From Ralstonia sp. ASV6 (lineage in GTDB: Bacteria; Pseudomonadota; Gammaproteobacteria; Burkholderiales; Burkholderiaceae): a stretch of DNA of 64,000 bases. The DNA lies in assembly GCF_016429285.1 (NCBI RefSeq), contig NZ_JAELUI010000003.1:20122-84121 (forward strand), written 5' to 3'. Position 1 is the first letter of the stretch. The number at the start of each line of letters is the position of its first letter. A program made the position numbers and the translations under genes. Under the pieces are notes generated by a model. The model was given only the letters and a program-made list of their open reading frames with translations. It made no database searches and was not told the DNA's origin. Below are positions 1 through 9,451 of this stretch, piece after piece.

Positions 1-981
1 GCGCCACCAGGCGAGGTTGTCCAGCGCGGTGCCCCACAGCACAGCCTTCTTGCCGCCTGCGTTCATGGCGACGTTGCCGCCGATGCACGAGGCGTCGATC
101 GAGGTCGGGTCCACGGCGAAGACGAGACCAGCCTTTTCAGCGGCTTCCGCCACGCGGCGCGTGACCACACCGGCGCCCGAGTAGATGGTCGCCACAGGGT
201 GGTCGACGCCCGGCAAGTCGGTCTGTTCAACCGCGTCCAGACGTTCAAGCTTCTCGGTGTTGATGACGGCCGAGAACGGCGTGAGCGGCACGGCGCCACC
301 GGTGTAGCCGGTGCCGCCTCCGCGCGGGATGATGGTCAGCCCCAGTTCGAAGCAGCCCTTGACGATGCCGGCGATCTCTTCTTCCGTATCGGGCGTGAGC
401 ACCACGAACGGGTATTCGACCCGCCAGTCGGTGGCGTCCGTCACGTGCGAGACGCGCGACAGGCCGTCGAACTTGATGTTGTCCTTGGCGGTGACACGGC
501 CGAGCACCTTCTGGGCGCGGCGGCGCAGGTCATATACCTGGGCAAACTCTTCCTGGAATGCCTTCACGGCGCGGCGGGCGTGCACGACCAGCTGCTCGAC
601 CTTGCTGGCGCGCTCGTCGCCCACCGGGTCATGGTGGGAATCGTGGTCGGCCACGCGGCGCTTCTCGATCTCCGCCAAGCGGTGATTGAGCGCATCGATC
701 AGCATCTGGCGGCGCTTGGGCGTCTCGAGCAGATCATCCTGCAGGTACGGGTTGCGCCGCACCACCCAGATGTCGCCCAGCACTTCGTACAGCATGCGTG
801 CCGATCGGCCGGTGCGGCGCTCGGCGCGCAGCTCGTCCAGGATCTGCCACGCAGACTCGCCCAGCAGGCGGATGACGATTTCCCGATCCGAGAACGAGGT
901 GTAGTTGTAGGGAATCTCGCGCAGCCGGGGCGCAGCGTCCTGCGCCGCGAGTTTGGCGTCGATCAGAAGTGGGGCATTCAT
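1..981 (-). CDS. FAD/FMN-binding oxidoreductase, DUF3683/FAD_binding_4 family, N-terminal part (runs off left edge)
   Basis: The frame is open from an ATG at 981 to the window edge, giving the first 327 residues with no stop. The N-terminal ~190 residues match what I recall of the DUF3683 leader ([20 protein letters not shown]). A PCMH-type FAD-binding domain follows, with [15 protein letters not shown] at about residue 220 and a later [20 protein letters not shown] stretch typical of glycolate/lactate oxidase-like flavoproteins. Family members are very long (about 1,300 aa) and usually carry the FAD-oxidase C-terminal domain plus Fe-S and CCG domains; those would lie outside the window. Probable role is a cytosolic or membrane-associated 2-hydroxyacid dehydrogenase; the substrate cannot be told. 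Family call is firm, substrate unknown. Confidence 0.8.
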   Translation of the reverse strand, partial: MNAPLLIDAKLAAQDAAPRLREIPYNYTSFSDREIVIRLLGESAWQILDELRAERRTGRSARMLYEVLGDIWVVRRNPYLQDDLLETPKRRQMLIDALNHRLAEIEKRRVADHDSHHDPVGDERASKVEQLVVHARRAVKAFQEEFAQVYDLRRRAQKVLGRVTAKDNIKFDGLSRVSHVTDATDWRVEYPFVVLTPDTEEEIAGIVKGCFELGLTIIPRGGGTGYTGGAVPLTPFSAVINTEKLERLDAVEQTDLPGVDHPVATIYSGAGVVTRRVAEAAEKAGLVFAVDPTSIDASCIGGNVAMNAGGKKAVLWGTALDNLAWWR

Positions 982-1181
982 GGCGTGCCGCTGGGAGGAG
1001 GGGCGCGACAAGGAGGGCTCAAGCCGCGCGGTCTTTAAAGGGCGATTGTACTGCAAGGTTCAGCGTTGATGCGCCGCAGCAACGTATCCCATGCCGGGAG
1101 CATGGCCGCGAAAACTGCCGCGTTTTCAATAGCTTGCGAACGACGTTCCGCGCAATAAGTGATGAATAAACCACGCAAACG

Positions 1182-1763
1182 TCACATCAGCAGGTTCTTG
1201 ATCCAGCCCAGGATGCCGTGCCAGAAATCGTCGGGCAGCATCAACAGCGCGCCCGTCATGACGAGATAGCGCAGAAACTTGCCGATGGCCATATACATGA
1301 TGCTTGGCCAGAACCGTAGGCGCAGCCAGCCAGCCAGCGTGCAGAGCGGGTCCCCAATGCCCGGCAGCCACGACGCCAGCAGCGACACCGGCCCAAGACG
1401 GCGCATCCAACGGAAATACTTTTTGTCGAGCGGCGGCGCGCGGTGGCGTTTGGGGTGCGGCACATGCTGGGCGTGCTCGGCATCATGCTGGCGGCGGCGG
1501 CGTGCCAGGTGGTAGCGCACCAGCGCCAGCTTGGCCGCGTAGCCCATCCACCAGTCGACCGCGCCGCCCAGCGTGTTGCCGATGGTGGCCACGATGATGG
1601 CCGGCCAGAACATCTCCGGGTTGAGCTTGATGTAAGCGAAGACCGCCGGCTCGGAGCCCAGCGGCAAGAGCGTCGCCGAAACGAAGCTGATGATGAAGAT
1701 AGCGGGCAGCCCTACGGTGGGCAGCGCCAGCGTCGTGAACAGCCAGTCGATGAATGCGTCCAT
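1182..1763 (-). CDS. YqaA/DedA-like VTT-domain inner-membrane protein
   Basis: A 193-aa integral membrane protein. The first ~65 residues hold hydrophobic segments (LPTVGLPAIFIISFVSATLL) followed by a GNTLGGAVDWWMGY stretch. That G-N-x-x-G-G pattern is characteristic of the YqaA branch of the SNARE-associated/VTT superfamily. A basic, histidine-rich cytoplasmic loop (residues ~85-110) separates it from a second membrane half containing LLASWLPGIGDPLCTLAGWL. Related DedA proteins act in lipid scrambling or envelope homeostasis; the exact function of YqaA proteins is not established. It is last in a minus-strand run after the SpmAB-like gene, 31 bp downstream, so it is probably co-transcribed. 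Confidence 0.8.
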   Translation of the reverse strand: MDAFIDWLFTTLALPTVGLPAIFIISFVSATLLPLGSEPAVFAYIKLNPEMFWPAIIVATIGNTLGGAVDWWMGYAAKLALVRYHLARRRRQHDAEHAQHVPHPKRHRAPPLDKKYFRWMRRLGPVSLLASWLPGIGDPLCTLAGWLRLRFWPSIMYMAIGKFLRYLVMTGALLMLPDDFWHGILGWIKNLLM

Positions 1764-1794
1764 GCGGTCGATTGTACTGGCCGGGGTAACCCGC

Positions 1795-3042
1795 TCAGCC
1801 GAAGAACAGATAGGCGATGAACACGGCGCCGATCAGTCCGATCAAATCGGCCCACAGCCCGCAGGCCAGCGCATACCGCGTGTCTTTGATGCCAACGCTG
1901 CCGAAATAGACAGCCAGCACGTAAAACGTGGTCTCGGTCGAGCCTTGGATGATGGCGGCCAGCTTGCCCTGGAAGGAGTCGACGCCGTAGGTGGTCATCA
2001 CGTCCACCATCAGGCCGCGCGCGCCCGCGCCAGACAACGTCTTCATCAGCCCCACGGGGAGCGCCGGTACGAAGCGGGTGTCGATGCCGAGGTGCGAGAA
2101 CAATGCGGAAAGCCCCTGCATCAGCACATCCATGCAGCCCGCTGCGCGAAACACGGCAATCCCAACCAGCACCGCCACCAGGTACGGCACGATGCCGATG
2201 GCGACCTGGAAGCCATCCTTGGCACCGTCGACAAAGGTCTCGTAGACGTTGATGCGGCGGATCGCCCCACACGCCAGGAATGCCACCACGATGGTGAGAA
2301 TGGAGCCCGCGCCGATCAGTCCGATCCACGCTGCCATCTGCTGCGGTGGAAACTGGTGCAGCCACGCAAACAGCAGCCCCATCGCCACGACAAAGCCGCC
2401 GAAATAGGCCAGCAGCGCCGGCTTGAACAGGTTGATGCGCTGATAGACCGCCACCGCCCCGATGCCCGCGCAGAAGCCGATGAAGGTGGACAGCAGGGTC
2501 GGCAGGAAGATGTCTGCCGCGTTGAACCCGACCAGCCCCTGCTTGACCGCCATCGCCTGCCGGATGGCAATGACAGATGTCGGCACCAGCGTGACGCCCG
2601 CCGTATTGAGCACCACGAACATCAACTGCGCATCGCTGGCGCGCTGCGGCTGCGGGTTGATCTGCTGCAACTCGCGCATGGCCTGCAGGCCGAGCGGCGT
2701 GGCGGCGTTGTCCAGGCCCAGCACGTTGGCCGACACGTTCATCATCATCGCGCCGTTGGCCGGGTGGCCGGCGGGCACGGACGGGAACAGATGCCGCATC
2801 AGCGGGTTCACCAGCCGCGCGAACACATCCACCACCCCGGCACGTTCTCCCACGCGCATGATGCCGAGCCACAGCGCCATCATGCCGGTCAGGCCGAGTG
2901 CGATCTCGAAGCCGGTGCGTGCGGCATCAAACATGGCGGTCAGCATGCGGGAGAAGACTTCCATGTCGCCCTGCACCACCTGCACGCAGGCCGTGACAAA
3001 AGCAACGAGAAAGAAAGCCAGCCAGACGAGGTTCAGGGCCAC
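1795..3042 (-). CDS. SpmA/SpmB-type nucleoside-recognition (Gate) domain membrane protein
   Basis: About 415 aa with many hydrophobic segments. It looks like a fusion of spore-maturation protein A (N-terminal half, GLTGMMALWLGIMRVGE) and B (C-terminal half, GLMKTLSGAGARGLMVD). Both halves carry Gate/nucleoside-recognition signatures such as NVSANVLGLDNAATPLGL and TTFYVLAVYFGSVG. Such fused proteins are common in non-sporulating proteobacteria and their transported substrate is unknown. I prefer the GTG start at 3042 (VALNLVWLAFFLVAF), which begins directly before the first membrane helix. The alternative ATG at 3108 adds 22 residues and overlaps the upstream channel gene. There is no strong Shine-Dalgarno at either, so the start is uncertain. 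Confidence 0.8.
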   Translation of the reverse strand: MALNLVWLAFFLVAFVTACVQVVQGDMEVFSRMLTAMFDAARTGFEIALGLTGMMALWLGIMRVGERAGVVDVFARLVNPLMRHLFPSVPAGHPANGAMMMNVSANVLGLDNAATPLGLQAMRELQQINPQPQRASDAQLMFVVLNTAGVTLVPTSVIAIRQAMAVKQGLVGFNAADIFLPTLLSTFIGFCAGIGAVAVYQRINLFKPALLAYFGGFVVAMGLLFAWLHQFPPQQMAAWIGLIGAGSILTIVVAFLACGAIRRINVYETFVDGAKDGFQVAIGIVPYLVAVLVGIAVFRAAGCMDVLMQGLSALFSHLGIDTRFVPALPVGLMKTLSGAGARGLMVDVMTTYGVDSFQGKLAAIIQGSTETTFYVLAVYFGSVGIKDTRYALACGLWADLIGLIGAVFIAYLFFG

Positions 3043-3073
3043 GGACGTTGCGCGTTGAGATTCGACAAGCTGC

Positions 3074-4006
3074 TCATTGTGCCTGGGCCGGCGCCTCGGT
3101 TGGCGCATCCACCGGCACGATCTTGTGGAAGTTGTCGTAGTTCACATGCGTGACGCCGTTCTCGTCGTCGCGCATCAGATCGACGTAACGGTAGCCCCAG
3201 CGGATCTCGTCGTGACGCCAGGCGTTGCGCGCCTGCAAGGTTTGCGCGGCGGTTTCGTCCGAGCCCGCGATGGTGAGCATCAGCAGCGCATCGCCGGCAG
3301 CGAGGGACTCGGGGGTGGCGTTGTACAGCGGGCTCGTCTCGTCGATCACGTGCATCAAGACCCAACCGAGCAGGAAGATCGGGTGCTCACTACGCTCCAG
3401 GTGCAGATCGCGGATGCGGTAGATCGAGTAGCCCTCGGGCGAGCGCTCATCTTGCAGCAAACGCAGCTTGGCAGTGGCCTCGGCGATGACGTTCTGGCGC
3501 GCATTGGCTGCCCGCACCATCAAGGTCATCTTGCCGTTGAGCGGCCGCACCACAGCGTTCTGCGCGAACATGATCTTGGCACGCGGGCGCGAAAACCGCG
3601 CAAACACCAAGCCCGTTGCCATGGCGATGCCTGACATGCCGATAAAAATCTCCAGCGTGGCGATGACATGCGCGTACAGCGTCTGCGGGTGCATGTCGCC
3701 ATAACCCACGGTGGCGAGCGTTTCGACGCTGAAGAAGAACGCCCCCGCAAAGCCGGCCGGCGACTGATTGGCGATGGCCGCATCGCCCAGCGAATACAAC
3801 CCCGCAAACACGGCGTTGAGGGTCAGGAAGAGTCCCGCCAGGATGCCAAAGAAGGTCGGCCAGTTGACTTCCAGCGCGTGGTGATAGATGTCGCGCCAGC
3901 CCAGCGATGGCATGCCGTACGCGATGACCTGCTGGGTGCCGGACCAGACTTTGCGGCCCCGGCGCGGGTGCCTTGGGGCTTGGGACGAAGACCACGGGCT
4001 GTTCAT
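3074..4006 (-). CDS. KirBac-type inward-rectifier potassium channel
   Basis: A 310-aa protein with two membrane helices around a pore loop carrying the filter TVGYGD (in ETLATVGYGDMHPQTLYAHV). A cytoplasmic beta-rich Kir domain follows, with the usual KIMFAQNAVVRPLNGKMTLM and FPIFLLGW-like (HPIFLLGWVLMHVIDETSPL) stretches. These are the hallmarks of prokaryotic Kir (KirBac) channels, which conduct K+ across the inner membrane and are gated by lipids. Length is normal. It is the first gene of a minus-strand set with the SpmAB-like and VTT genes and lies head-to-head with ilvA. Start ATG 4006 has a weak GAGG upstream. Confidence 0.92.
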   Translation of the reverse strand: MNSPWSSSQAPRHPRRGRKVWSGTQQVIAYGMPSLGWRDIYHHALEVNWPTFFGILAGLFLTLNAVFAGLYSLGDAAIANQSPAGFAGAFFFSVETLATVGYGDMHPQTLYAHVIATLEIFIGMSGIAMATGLVFARFSRPRAKIMFAQNAVVRPLNGKMTLMVRAANARQNVIAEATAKLRLLQDERSPEGYSIYRIRDLHLERSEHPIFLLGWVLMHVIDETSPLYNATPESLAAGDALLMLTIAGSDETAAQTLQARNAWRHDEIRWGYRYVDLMRDDENGVTHVNYDNFHKIVPVDAPTEAPAQAQ

Positions 4007-4148
4007 TTGGGAGCCTCACGCCGAAGATGGGCCGCACTCCCAGGCGCGGCCGGGGCAGTGTACCGACCGGCCCGCCGGTCCTGCAAGGCAGGCTAGGCAA
4101 CGCATGATAGGCTTACGGGCTCTCCTCACGTCCAACCCGGTCCGCACC

Positions 4149-5669
4149 ATGGCCATCGATTACCTCAAAAAGATCCTGACCGCGAAGGTCTATGACGTCG
4201 CGCTGGAAACCGAGCTGAAGTTCGCGCCCAACCTGTCGACGCGCACCGGCAACCGCGTCTACCTCAAGCGCGAAGACGACCAGCCGGTGTTCTCGTTCAA
4301 GCTGCGCGGCGCCTACAACAAGATGGCTTCGCTCACACCGGCCGAGCGTAAGCGTGGGGTGATTACGGCATCGGCCGGCAACCACGCGCAGGGTGTGGCG
4401 TTCAGTGCGGCCCGGATGGAGTGCAAGGCCGTCATCTGCATGCCGGTCACGACACCGCAACTGAAGATTGACGGCGTGCGCTCGCGCGGCGGCGAGTGGG
4501 TCGAAGTCGTGCTGCATGGCGAAAGCTATTCCGACGCCTACAACCACGCCGCCAAGCTGCAGGAAAAGCACGGCTACACCTTCGTACACCCGTTTGACGA
4601 CCCCGAGGTGATCGCCGGCCAGGGCACCATCGCCATGGAGATCCTGCGGCAGCATCCGCAACCCCTCCATGCGATCTTCTGCTCGATCGGCGGCGGCGGC
4701 CTGATCTCCGGCGTGGCCGCCTATGTCAAGGCCGTGCGGCCGGACATCAAAGTGATTGGCGTGCAGAGCGTGGATTCCGATGCGATGGCGCGTTCGGTGG
4801 CTGCAGGCAAGCGCGTGGAACTGAAGGACGTGGGTCTGTTTGCCGATGGCACCGCCGTCAAGCTGGTGGGCAAGGAAACCTTCCGCATCACGCGCGAGCT
4901 GGTCGACGAGATCATCACCGTGGATACGGATGCCATCTGCGCGGCGCTCAAGGACGTGTTCCAGGACACGCGCAGCCTGCTGGAGCCCTCCGGCGCGCTG
5001 GCGCTGGCGGGTCTGAAGCAATACGCCGAGACGCACAAGCTGAAGAACGAATCGCTGGTGGCCGTGGCCAGCGGCGCCAACATGAACTTCGACCGCCTGC
5101 GCTTCGTGGCCGAACGCGCCGAGGTGGGCGAGGCACGCGAAGCCGTATTTGCCGTGACGATTCCGGAAGAGCGCGGCAGCTTCAAGCGCTTCTGCGAACT
5201 GGTCGGCTGGTCGCGCAATGTGACCGAGTTCAACTACCGCATTGCCAGCAAGGACGCCGCGCACATCTTCGTGGGCGTGCAGATTGCGTCGCGCTCGGAG
5301 AGCGACAAGATTGCCGAGAACTTCCGCAAGCACGGCTTCCCGACGCTGGACCTGTCCAACGACGAACTCGCCAAGCAGCATATCCGCTACATGGTGGGTG
5401 GGCGCTCGCCGCTGGCCGAGAACGAACACCTCTACCGCTTCGAGTTTCCGGAGCGGCCGGGCGCGTTGATGAAGTTCCTCTCGAGCATGAGCCCGAACTG
5501 GAACATCAGCCTGTTCCACTACCGTAATCAGGGCGCCGATTCGAGCAACATCCTCGTCGGCATCCAGGTGCCGAAGAACGAGAAACGCGAGTTCAAGACA
5601 TTCCTGGGCACACTGGGCTATACCTATTGGGACGAAAGCGAGAACCCGGTCTACAGCCTGTTCCTCTGA
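4149..5669 (+). CDS. ilvA: threonine ammonia-lyase, biosynthetic (L-threonine deaminase)
   Basis: IlvA deaminates L-threonine to 2-oxobutanoate, the first step of isoleucine synthesis. The 506-aa product has the PLP-lysine motif [11 protein letters not shown] near residue 50, the phosphate-binding loop [10 protein letters not shown] near 180, and two C-terminal ACT-like regulatory domains (from about residue 325; [12 protein letters not shown] and [13 protein letters not shown]) that bind isoleucine/valine in the biosynthetic enzyme. The start is the ATG opening [16 protein letters not shown]; a longer reading frame upstream has no family similarity. queF begins 20 bp after the stop, so the two are probably co-transcribed. 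Confidence 0.96.
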   Translation: MAIDYLKKILTAKVYDVALETELKFAPNLSTRTGNRVYLKREDDQPVFSFKLRGAYNKMASLTPAERKRGVITASAGNHAQGVAFSAARMECKAVICMPVTTPQLKIDGVRSRGGEWVEVVLHGESYSDAYNHAAKLQEKHGYTFVHPFDDPEVIAGQGTIAMEILRQHPQPLHAIFCSIGGGGLISGVAAYVKAVRPDIKVIGVQSVDSDAMARSVAAGKRVELKDVGLFADGTAVKLVGKETFRITRELVDEIITVDTDAICAALKDVFQDTRSLLEPSGALALAGLKQYAETHKLKNESLVAVASGANMNFDRLRFVAERAEVGEAREAVFAVTIPEERGSFKRFCELVGWSRNVTEFNYRIASKDAAHIFVGVQIASRSESDKIAENFRKHGFPTLDLSNDELAKQHIRYMVGGRSPLAENEHLYRFEFPERPGALMKFLSSMSPNWNISLFHYRNQGADSSNILVGIQVPKNEKREFKTFLGTLGYTYWDESENPVYSLFL

Positions 5670-5689
5670 TCGCCCGCGGAGCCTTTGTC

Positions 5690-6526
5690 ATGAGCAACCA
5701 ACCTGAACACTCGCCGCTGGGCAAGACATCTGCCTACAAGACGGAGTACGACCCCAGCCTGCTGTTTCCCATCCCGCGCCAGGGCAAGCGCGACGAGATC
5801 GGTCTGCCTGCCGGAACCGCCCTGCCGTTCTTTGGCGTGGACCTGTGGAACCTGTATGAACTGTCGTGGCTGAACCTGCGCGGTAAGCCGCAGGTGGCCA
5901 TCGGCACCGTGATCGTGCCGGCAGATTCGCCCAACATCATTGAATCGAAGTCGTTCAAGCTGTACCTGAACTCGTTCAACCAGACCAAGGTGGCTTCGCA
6001 TGAGGCGCTGCAGCAGTTGATCCACCATGATTTGTCGGAAGCCTGTGGTGCGCCGGTGCAGGTGCGCATCCTGCCGCAGGAAGAGTTTGCACGGCAGAAG
6101 ATGCACGAGCTTGACGGCCTGCTGCTCGATCGCCTGGACATCGAAACCGATGTCTACCAGCCCACGCCCGAACTGCTGCATGCGGACGAGGAAGAGAGCC
6201 CGGTAGAGGAAACGCTGGTCTCGCACCTGCTCAAGTCCAACTGCCTGGTAACGGGCCAGCCAGATTGGGGCAGCGTGCAGATCCGCTACGTGGGTGCGCC
6301 GATCAATCAGGAGGCGCTGCTCAAGTACCTGATCTCGTTCCGCGAGCACAACGAGTTTCACGAGCAGTGCGTCGAACGCATCTTCACCGACATCCAGCGC
6401 CAGTGCCGCCCAGTCAAGCTGGCGGTGTATGCGCGCTACACGCGGCGCGGCGGGCTGGACATCAACCCGTTCCGCACGAACTACAACACACCGTGGCCGG
6501 ATAACTTCCGGAATGCGCGTCAGTAA
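5690..6526 (+). CDS. queF: NADPH-dependent 7-cyano-7-deazaguanine reductase
   Basis: QueF reduces preQ0 to preQ1 in queuosine tRNA-modification synthesis, in the cytosol. The 278-aa length marks the long, type II (E. coli YqcD) form made of two tandem tunnelling-fold halves. Visible signatures are the preQ0-binding [13 protein letters not shown] at about residue 87 and the nucleophile cysteine in [14 protein letters not shown] at about 190, followed by [10 protein letters not shown]. The start ATG has no strong Shine-Dalgarno, consistent with coupling to ilvA just upstream. An intrinsic terminator follows at 6557. Confidence 0.96.
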   Translation: MSNQPEHSPLGKTSAYKTEYDPSLLFPIPRQGKRDEIGLPAGTALPFFGVDLWNLYELSWLNLRGKPQVAIGTVIVPADSPNIIESKSFKLYLNSFNQTKVASHEALQQLIHHDLSEACGAPVQVRILPQEEFARQKMHELDGLLLDRLDIETDVYQPTPELLHADEEESPVEETLVSHLLKSNCLVTGQPDWGSVQIRYVGAPINQEALLKYLISFREHNEFHEQCVERIFTDIQRQCRPVKLAVYARYTRRGGLDINPFRTNYNTPWPDNFRNARQ

Positions 6527-6556
6527 CAGTAAGTGCTGACCCTTGGCAAGACACGC

Positions 6557-6579
6557 AAGGCGCCTTCGGGCGCCTTTTT
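6557..6579 (+). terminator. intrinsic terminator of ilvA-queF
   Basis: A perfect 8-bp stem (AAGGCGCC/GGCGCCTT) closes a TTCG tetraloop and is followed by a T-run. It lies 30 bp after the queF stop. Confidence 0.92.
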
Positions 6580-6756
6580 CCATGCAAGAGCGATCGGCCA
6601 AACGAACACGCTCGCCTCCTCCATTTTGGGTACGCGATGGCCCTATCGTTTCACGCCCGCTCGCCTATAGTGATACCGCAGTAAAGCTACCCGGGGGAAT
6701 CGTGAAGAGCCTATCCACTTTTCGTGGAGAGGGCACTCTCGACGGGGGACATTGCC

Positions 6757-8094
6757 ATGAAGAACGCACCATGGGGGCCGCAAGGTTGGTCGATTCATGC
6801 GGTAGCGTGCGCATGCCTGCTGTTGTGTGGCAGGACGGCCCTTGCACAGACCAGCGAGCCGGTGGATGACAAACCACCCAGCTTTGAAACCCTGCAGCGG
6901 CAACTGGCCGAGGAGCAGGAGCGGCTGATCGAACTCAAGCATTCGATCCAGCAGCAGGAAGCGCGACTGAAGAGCATGCGGCGCGCGCTCGGCATGAGCG
7001 AGCTCGACACCGTGCGCGGTGCCGGTGCGCCCGGTGCTGGCGGAGATGCCTCCTCCGGCGAAGCCGCCGCCCAGATGGCACAGAACAACGGCCAGCCCGG
7101 CAGCACACCCGTCGGCAAGCCGCCGGAACCTTCCGACCAGCCCCCACGCGTCGCTCAGATCTTCGACGAGCCCAGCGCGCTCACCCCGCCGGGCAAGTTC
7201 GTGGTCGAGCCTTCGCTGCAGATGGCGTACTCGTCGTCTGACCGGGTGGCGCTGGTGGGTTACACCATCATTCCCGCGCTGCTCATTGGCCTGATCGATG
7301 TACGGGAGGTAAAGACCACCACGCTCACCAGTACGCTGGCCGTGCGCTACGGCCTGGCCAAGCGCTGGGAGCTGGAACTGCGCATGCCTTACGTCTACAG
7401 CTCCAGCGATACGGTCAGCCGCGAGATCTTCACGGGCACCGCCGCCGACAACGCCTTCAGCTCGCACGGCCACGGCATCGGCGACGTAGAAATGACGGCG
7501 CGCTACCAGATCAGCGCAGGCGGTGTCGACAAGCCGTTCACGATCGGCTGGCTGCGCTTCAAGACGCGCACCGGCAAAGACCCGTTCGAGGTCACCACGG
7601 ATTGCGTGACACGCTGCGTGAGCAACACCACAGGCACTGGCCTGCCGCTGCAGCAGCCGACCGGCTCGGGCTTCTACGCACTGCAGCCCGGCCTGACTTG
7701 GCTGTATCCGACTGACCCGGCCGTGTTCTTCGGCAGCGTGAGCTACCTGCACAACTTCGAGCGCAAAGGTGTCAGCCTGAACCTGGTGGATGGATCGCAA
7801 CAGTTCTTAGGCGACGTGAAGGCGGGCGACATCATCGGCCTGAACTTCGGCATGGGGCTGGCATTGAACGAAAAGGCGTCGTTCTCGATTGGCTACGACC
7901 AGAGCATCATCGGGCCGACCACGCAGAACGGCCAGCGCGTGCCCGGCTCGGTACGCACCATCCTGGGCACGCTGCTGGTGGGCTATTCGTACCGCATCTC
8001 GCCCAAGATGACGTTGAACCTCTCGGTGGGTGCGGGCCTGACGCGCGACACGCCAGACCTGACAGTCACGCTGCGCTTGCCGATCCAGTTCTGA
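6757..8094 (+). CDS. FapF-like outer-membrane beta-barrel exporter with coiled-coil N-terminus
   Basis: A 445-aa secreted protein. A signal peptide ends near residue 30 (RTALA-Q). A predicted coiled coil spans about residues 42-79 (heptads in FETLQRQLAEEQERLIELK), then a Gly/Pro-rich linker to about residue 140. The remaining ~300 residues are alternating beta-strand sequence ending in aromatic residue F (TLRLPIQF), as expected for an outer-membrane barrel of the phenol-degradation/MetA-like 'transporter' family. This layout, coiled-coil plug then barrel, is that of FapF, the Pseudomonas amyloid secretion pore. It is convergent with the minus-strand group at 8122-11310, which contains a FapD-like C39 peptidase. 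The start is chosen at ATG 6757, which has GGGGGAC 8 bp upstream; an in-frame ATG at 6724 is the alternative. The export role is inferred from architecture and neighbours. Confidence 0.72.
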   Translation: MKNAPWGPQGWSIHAVACACLLLCGRTALAQTSEPVDDKPPSFETLQRQLAEEQERLIELKHSIQQQEARLKSMRRALGMSELDTVRGAGAPGAGGDASSGEAAAQMAQNNGQPGSTPVGKPPEPSDQPPRVAQIFDEPSALTPPGKFVVEPSLQMAYSSSDRVALVGYTIIPALLIGLIDVREVKTTTLTSTLAVRYGLAKRWELELRMPYVYSSSDTVSREIFTGTAADNAFSSHGHGIGDVEMTARYQISAGGVDKPFTIGWLRFKTRTGKDPFEVTTDCVTRCVSNTTGTGLPLQQPTGSGFYALQPGLTWLYPTDPAVFFGSVSYLHNFERKGVSLNLVDGSQQFLGDVKAGDIIGLNFGMGLALNEKASFSIGYDQSIIGPTTQNGQRVPGSVRTILGTLLVGYSYRISPKMTLNLSVGAGLTRDTPDLTVTLRLPIQF

Positions 8095-8121
8095 CGCTGA
8101 CGTTCTGACGCGGCTTCGGCT

Positions 8122-8679
8122 TCAGTGCAAGCCTGTCACCACGTTGGCCAGCGCACTCTGCAGCGCGTTGCCGAGGCTGAGCTGACGGAACTGCGGCAGG
8201 CTGTTGACTGCCGCATTGATGGTCGTGATTGCTTGCAGGGTCTGGTTGTTCAGGCTGTTCTGGATAACCGTGGCGGCCGCTGCCGCACCCGCAGCAATGT
8301 CGGGCGGCGCAACGTTGTTCGGCCCGTTCTGCACAACATTGACGGTGTTGACCACGTTGGCGAGCTGCTGCGCCTGGGCCGCTGTCATGCGTGTGACATC
8401 CGGAATATTGACCGTCATGCTCGCGACTAGATCGCCGTTGATGTAGACGGCGCGATCGATGCCAAACGAGATTTGCAGGTTGGTCGATGGAATATCAAAT
8501 CCGCCGCGCATGTCGTCGAGCTGGTCTTCCGATACGGCCTTCCACGCGTGGACCGGGTTGTTCACGCGCGGGCCATCCACGGTATCCGTATCACCGTCCA
8601 TGCCCGCCGCCAGCGCATGACCGGACCCAGCCAGCACAAGCGTGCTCGCTGCCCACAGCACCCCGCCAAACCATCTCAT
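8122..8679 (-). CDS. small secreted protein with L-D-D-M-R-G-G motif, putative C39-processed component
   Basis: A 185-aa protein I cannot assign to a characterised family. Residues 1-25 look like a Sec signal peptide (LAGSGHALAA). A ~35-residue polar stretch follows, then DQLDDMRGG at 52-60, which has the look of a double-glycine processing site. The rest is FDIPSTNLQISFGIDRAVYI, then Asn/Gln/Val-rich, beta-prone sequence (NVVNTVNVVQNGPNN, TVIQNSLNNQTLQAITTINA). It lies 39 bp downstream of the C39 peptidase gene, with a strong AGGAGGG ribosome site before ATG 8679, and is the last gene of the group. Inferred role: a secreted minor subunit or chaperone of the Fap-like system, cleaved after G60. 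Confidence 0.7.
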   Translation of the reverse strand: MRWFGGVLWAASTLVLAGSGHALAAGMDGDTDTVDGPRVNNPVHAWKAVSEDQLDDMRGGFDIPSTNLQISFGIDRAVYINGDLVASMTVNIPDVTRMTAAQAQQLANVVNTVNVVQNGPNNVAPPDIAAGAAAAATVIQNSLNNQTLQAITTINAAVNSLPQFRQLSLGNALQSALANVVTGLH

Positions 8680-8718
8680 GGTGCCCTCCTACCGCATGTC
8701 ATCCAAGAGACGCCGCGC

Positions 8719-9423
8719 TCAGAAGTCAGACGGCCCAAACTTGGGGATCACGATGTTCCCCAGGCCCGTGCGGTCCACCCCTTCCTGCAACGGCGCGCGC
8801 GGTGCAACGTGCCAGTCCGATCCCGCGTTGAACGTCGCGCGCTCTTCACGGTTATGGATGACGAACAGCAAATGGTTGTCCCACATGTGCTCGAAACTCG
8901 CACGTGGGATCGCACGTGTGCCCATGGCCGGATCGCCCACCAGCACGCGCCCCTCCTGTATGCCCTTGACCACCACGAAGTGGTGATAGCCGTTCTCGCT
9001 CAACAGCACGATGGCCGGCAAGTGAGCGTTGTTCAATGCATCCAGCGGCTGCTCGAAACCATCGGCCTGAAAGCCTTGCGACTCCAGATAGCGTTTGATG
9101 TCGAGCAGCGAAAAGCCTTCTCGCCGGATCTTCTCCTGATTGCCATTCACGTACATGGCCTGGAACACCGTCTGCTCACTCACCGGATAGCCGTACTGGT
9201 AAGTCAGCAGCGTCGCCACGGCGGCCGAGCCGCAACTGAAGTCGAAGCGCTGATGAATCGTGCGCTGGAAACGCGCCTCCTTCATGCTCGTGACCGGCAC
9301 GTTGTAGGTTGCGCCGCCCGTGCCGAGCATGTCGATCGAACCCGCGAATGTCGGCACAGCAGTCGACATTGCCGCCAGCCCGCACGCGCACAAGATCGGC
9401 ACCGCGCCCCACATCCGTCGCAT
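8719..9423 (-). CDS. Sec-exported C39-family cysteine peptidase (FapD-like)
   Basis: A 234-aa protein with a signal peptide (residues 1 to ~27, ending PTFAG) and a papain-like C39 domain. The catalytic cysteine is C64 in FDFSCGSAAVATLL. The histidine lies in GYHHFVVVKG (147/148) and the aspartate in VGDPAMGTR (164). C39 domains usually sit at the N-terminus of ABC exporters and cut bacteriocin leaders after Gly-Gly; this one is stand-alone and periplasmic, as is FapD in Pseudomonas fap operons. Both small-protein genes flanking it encode L-x-x-x-R-G-G motifs, so they are its likely substrates. The start chosen is ATG 9423 (MRRMWGAV) with GGTGGAG upstream; in-frame ATGs at 9438 and 9447 are possible. 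Confidence 0.85.
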   Translation of the reverse strand: MRRMWGAVPILCACGLAAMSTAVPTFAGSIDMLGTGGATYNVPVTSMKEARFQRTIHQRFDFSCGSAAVATLLTYQYGYPVSEQTVFQAMYVNGNQEKIRREGFSLLDIKRYLESQGFQADGFEQPLDALNNAHLPAIVLLSENGYHHFVVVKGIQEGRVLVGDPAMGTRAIPRASFEHMWDNHLLFVIHNREERATFNAGSDWHVAPRAPLQEGVDRTGLGNIVIPKFGPSDF

Positions 9424-9451
9424 CGCTCCACCCCGCATCGCCGTCATTGCA

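Noticed and set aside
1690..3153. A 487-codon open frame on the plus strand
   Set aside because: It is antisense to the SpmAB-like and channel genes. Its His/Arg/Gln-rich translation has no domain and the GC-rich genome leaves such frames open by chance.
4113..5519. A 468-codon open frame on the minus strand
   Set aside because: It is a mirror of ilvA, which has all family motifs on the plus strand.
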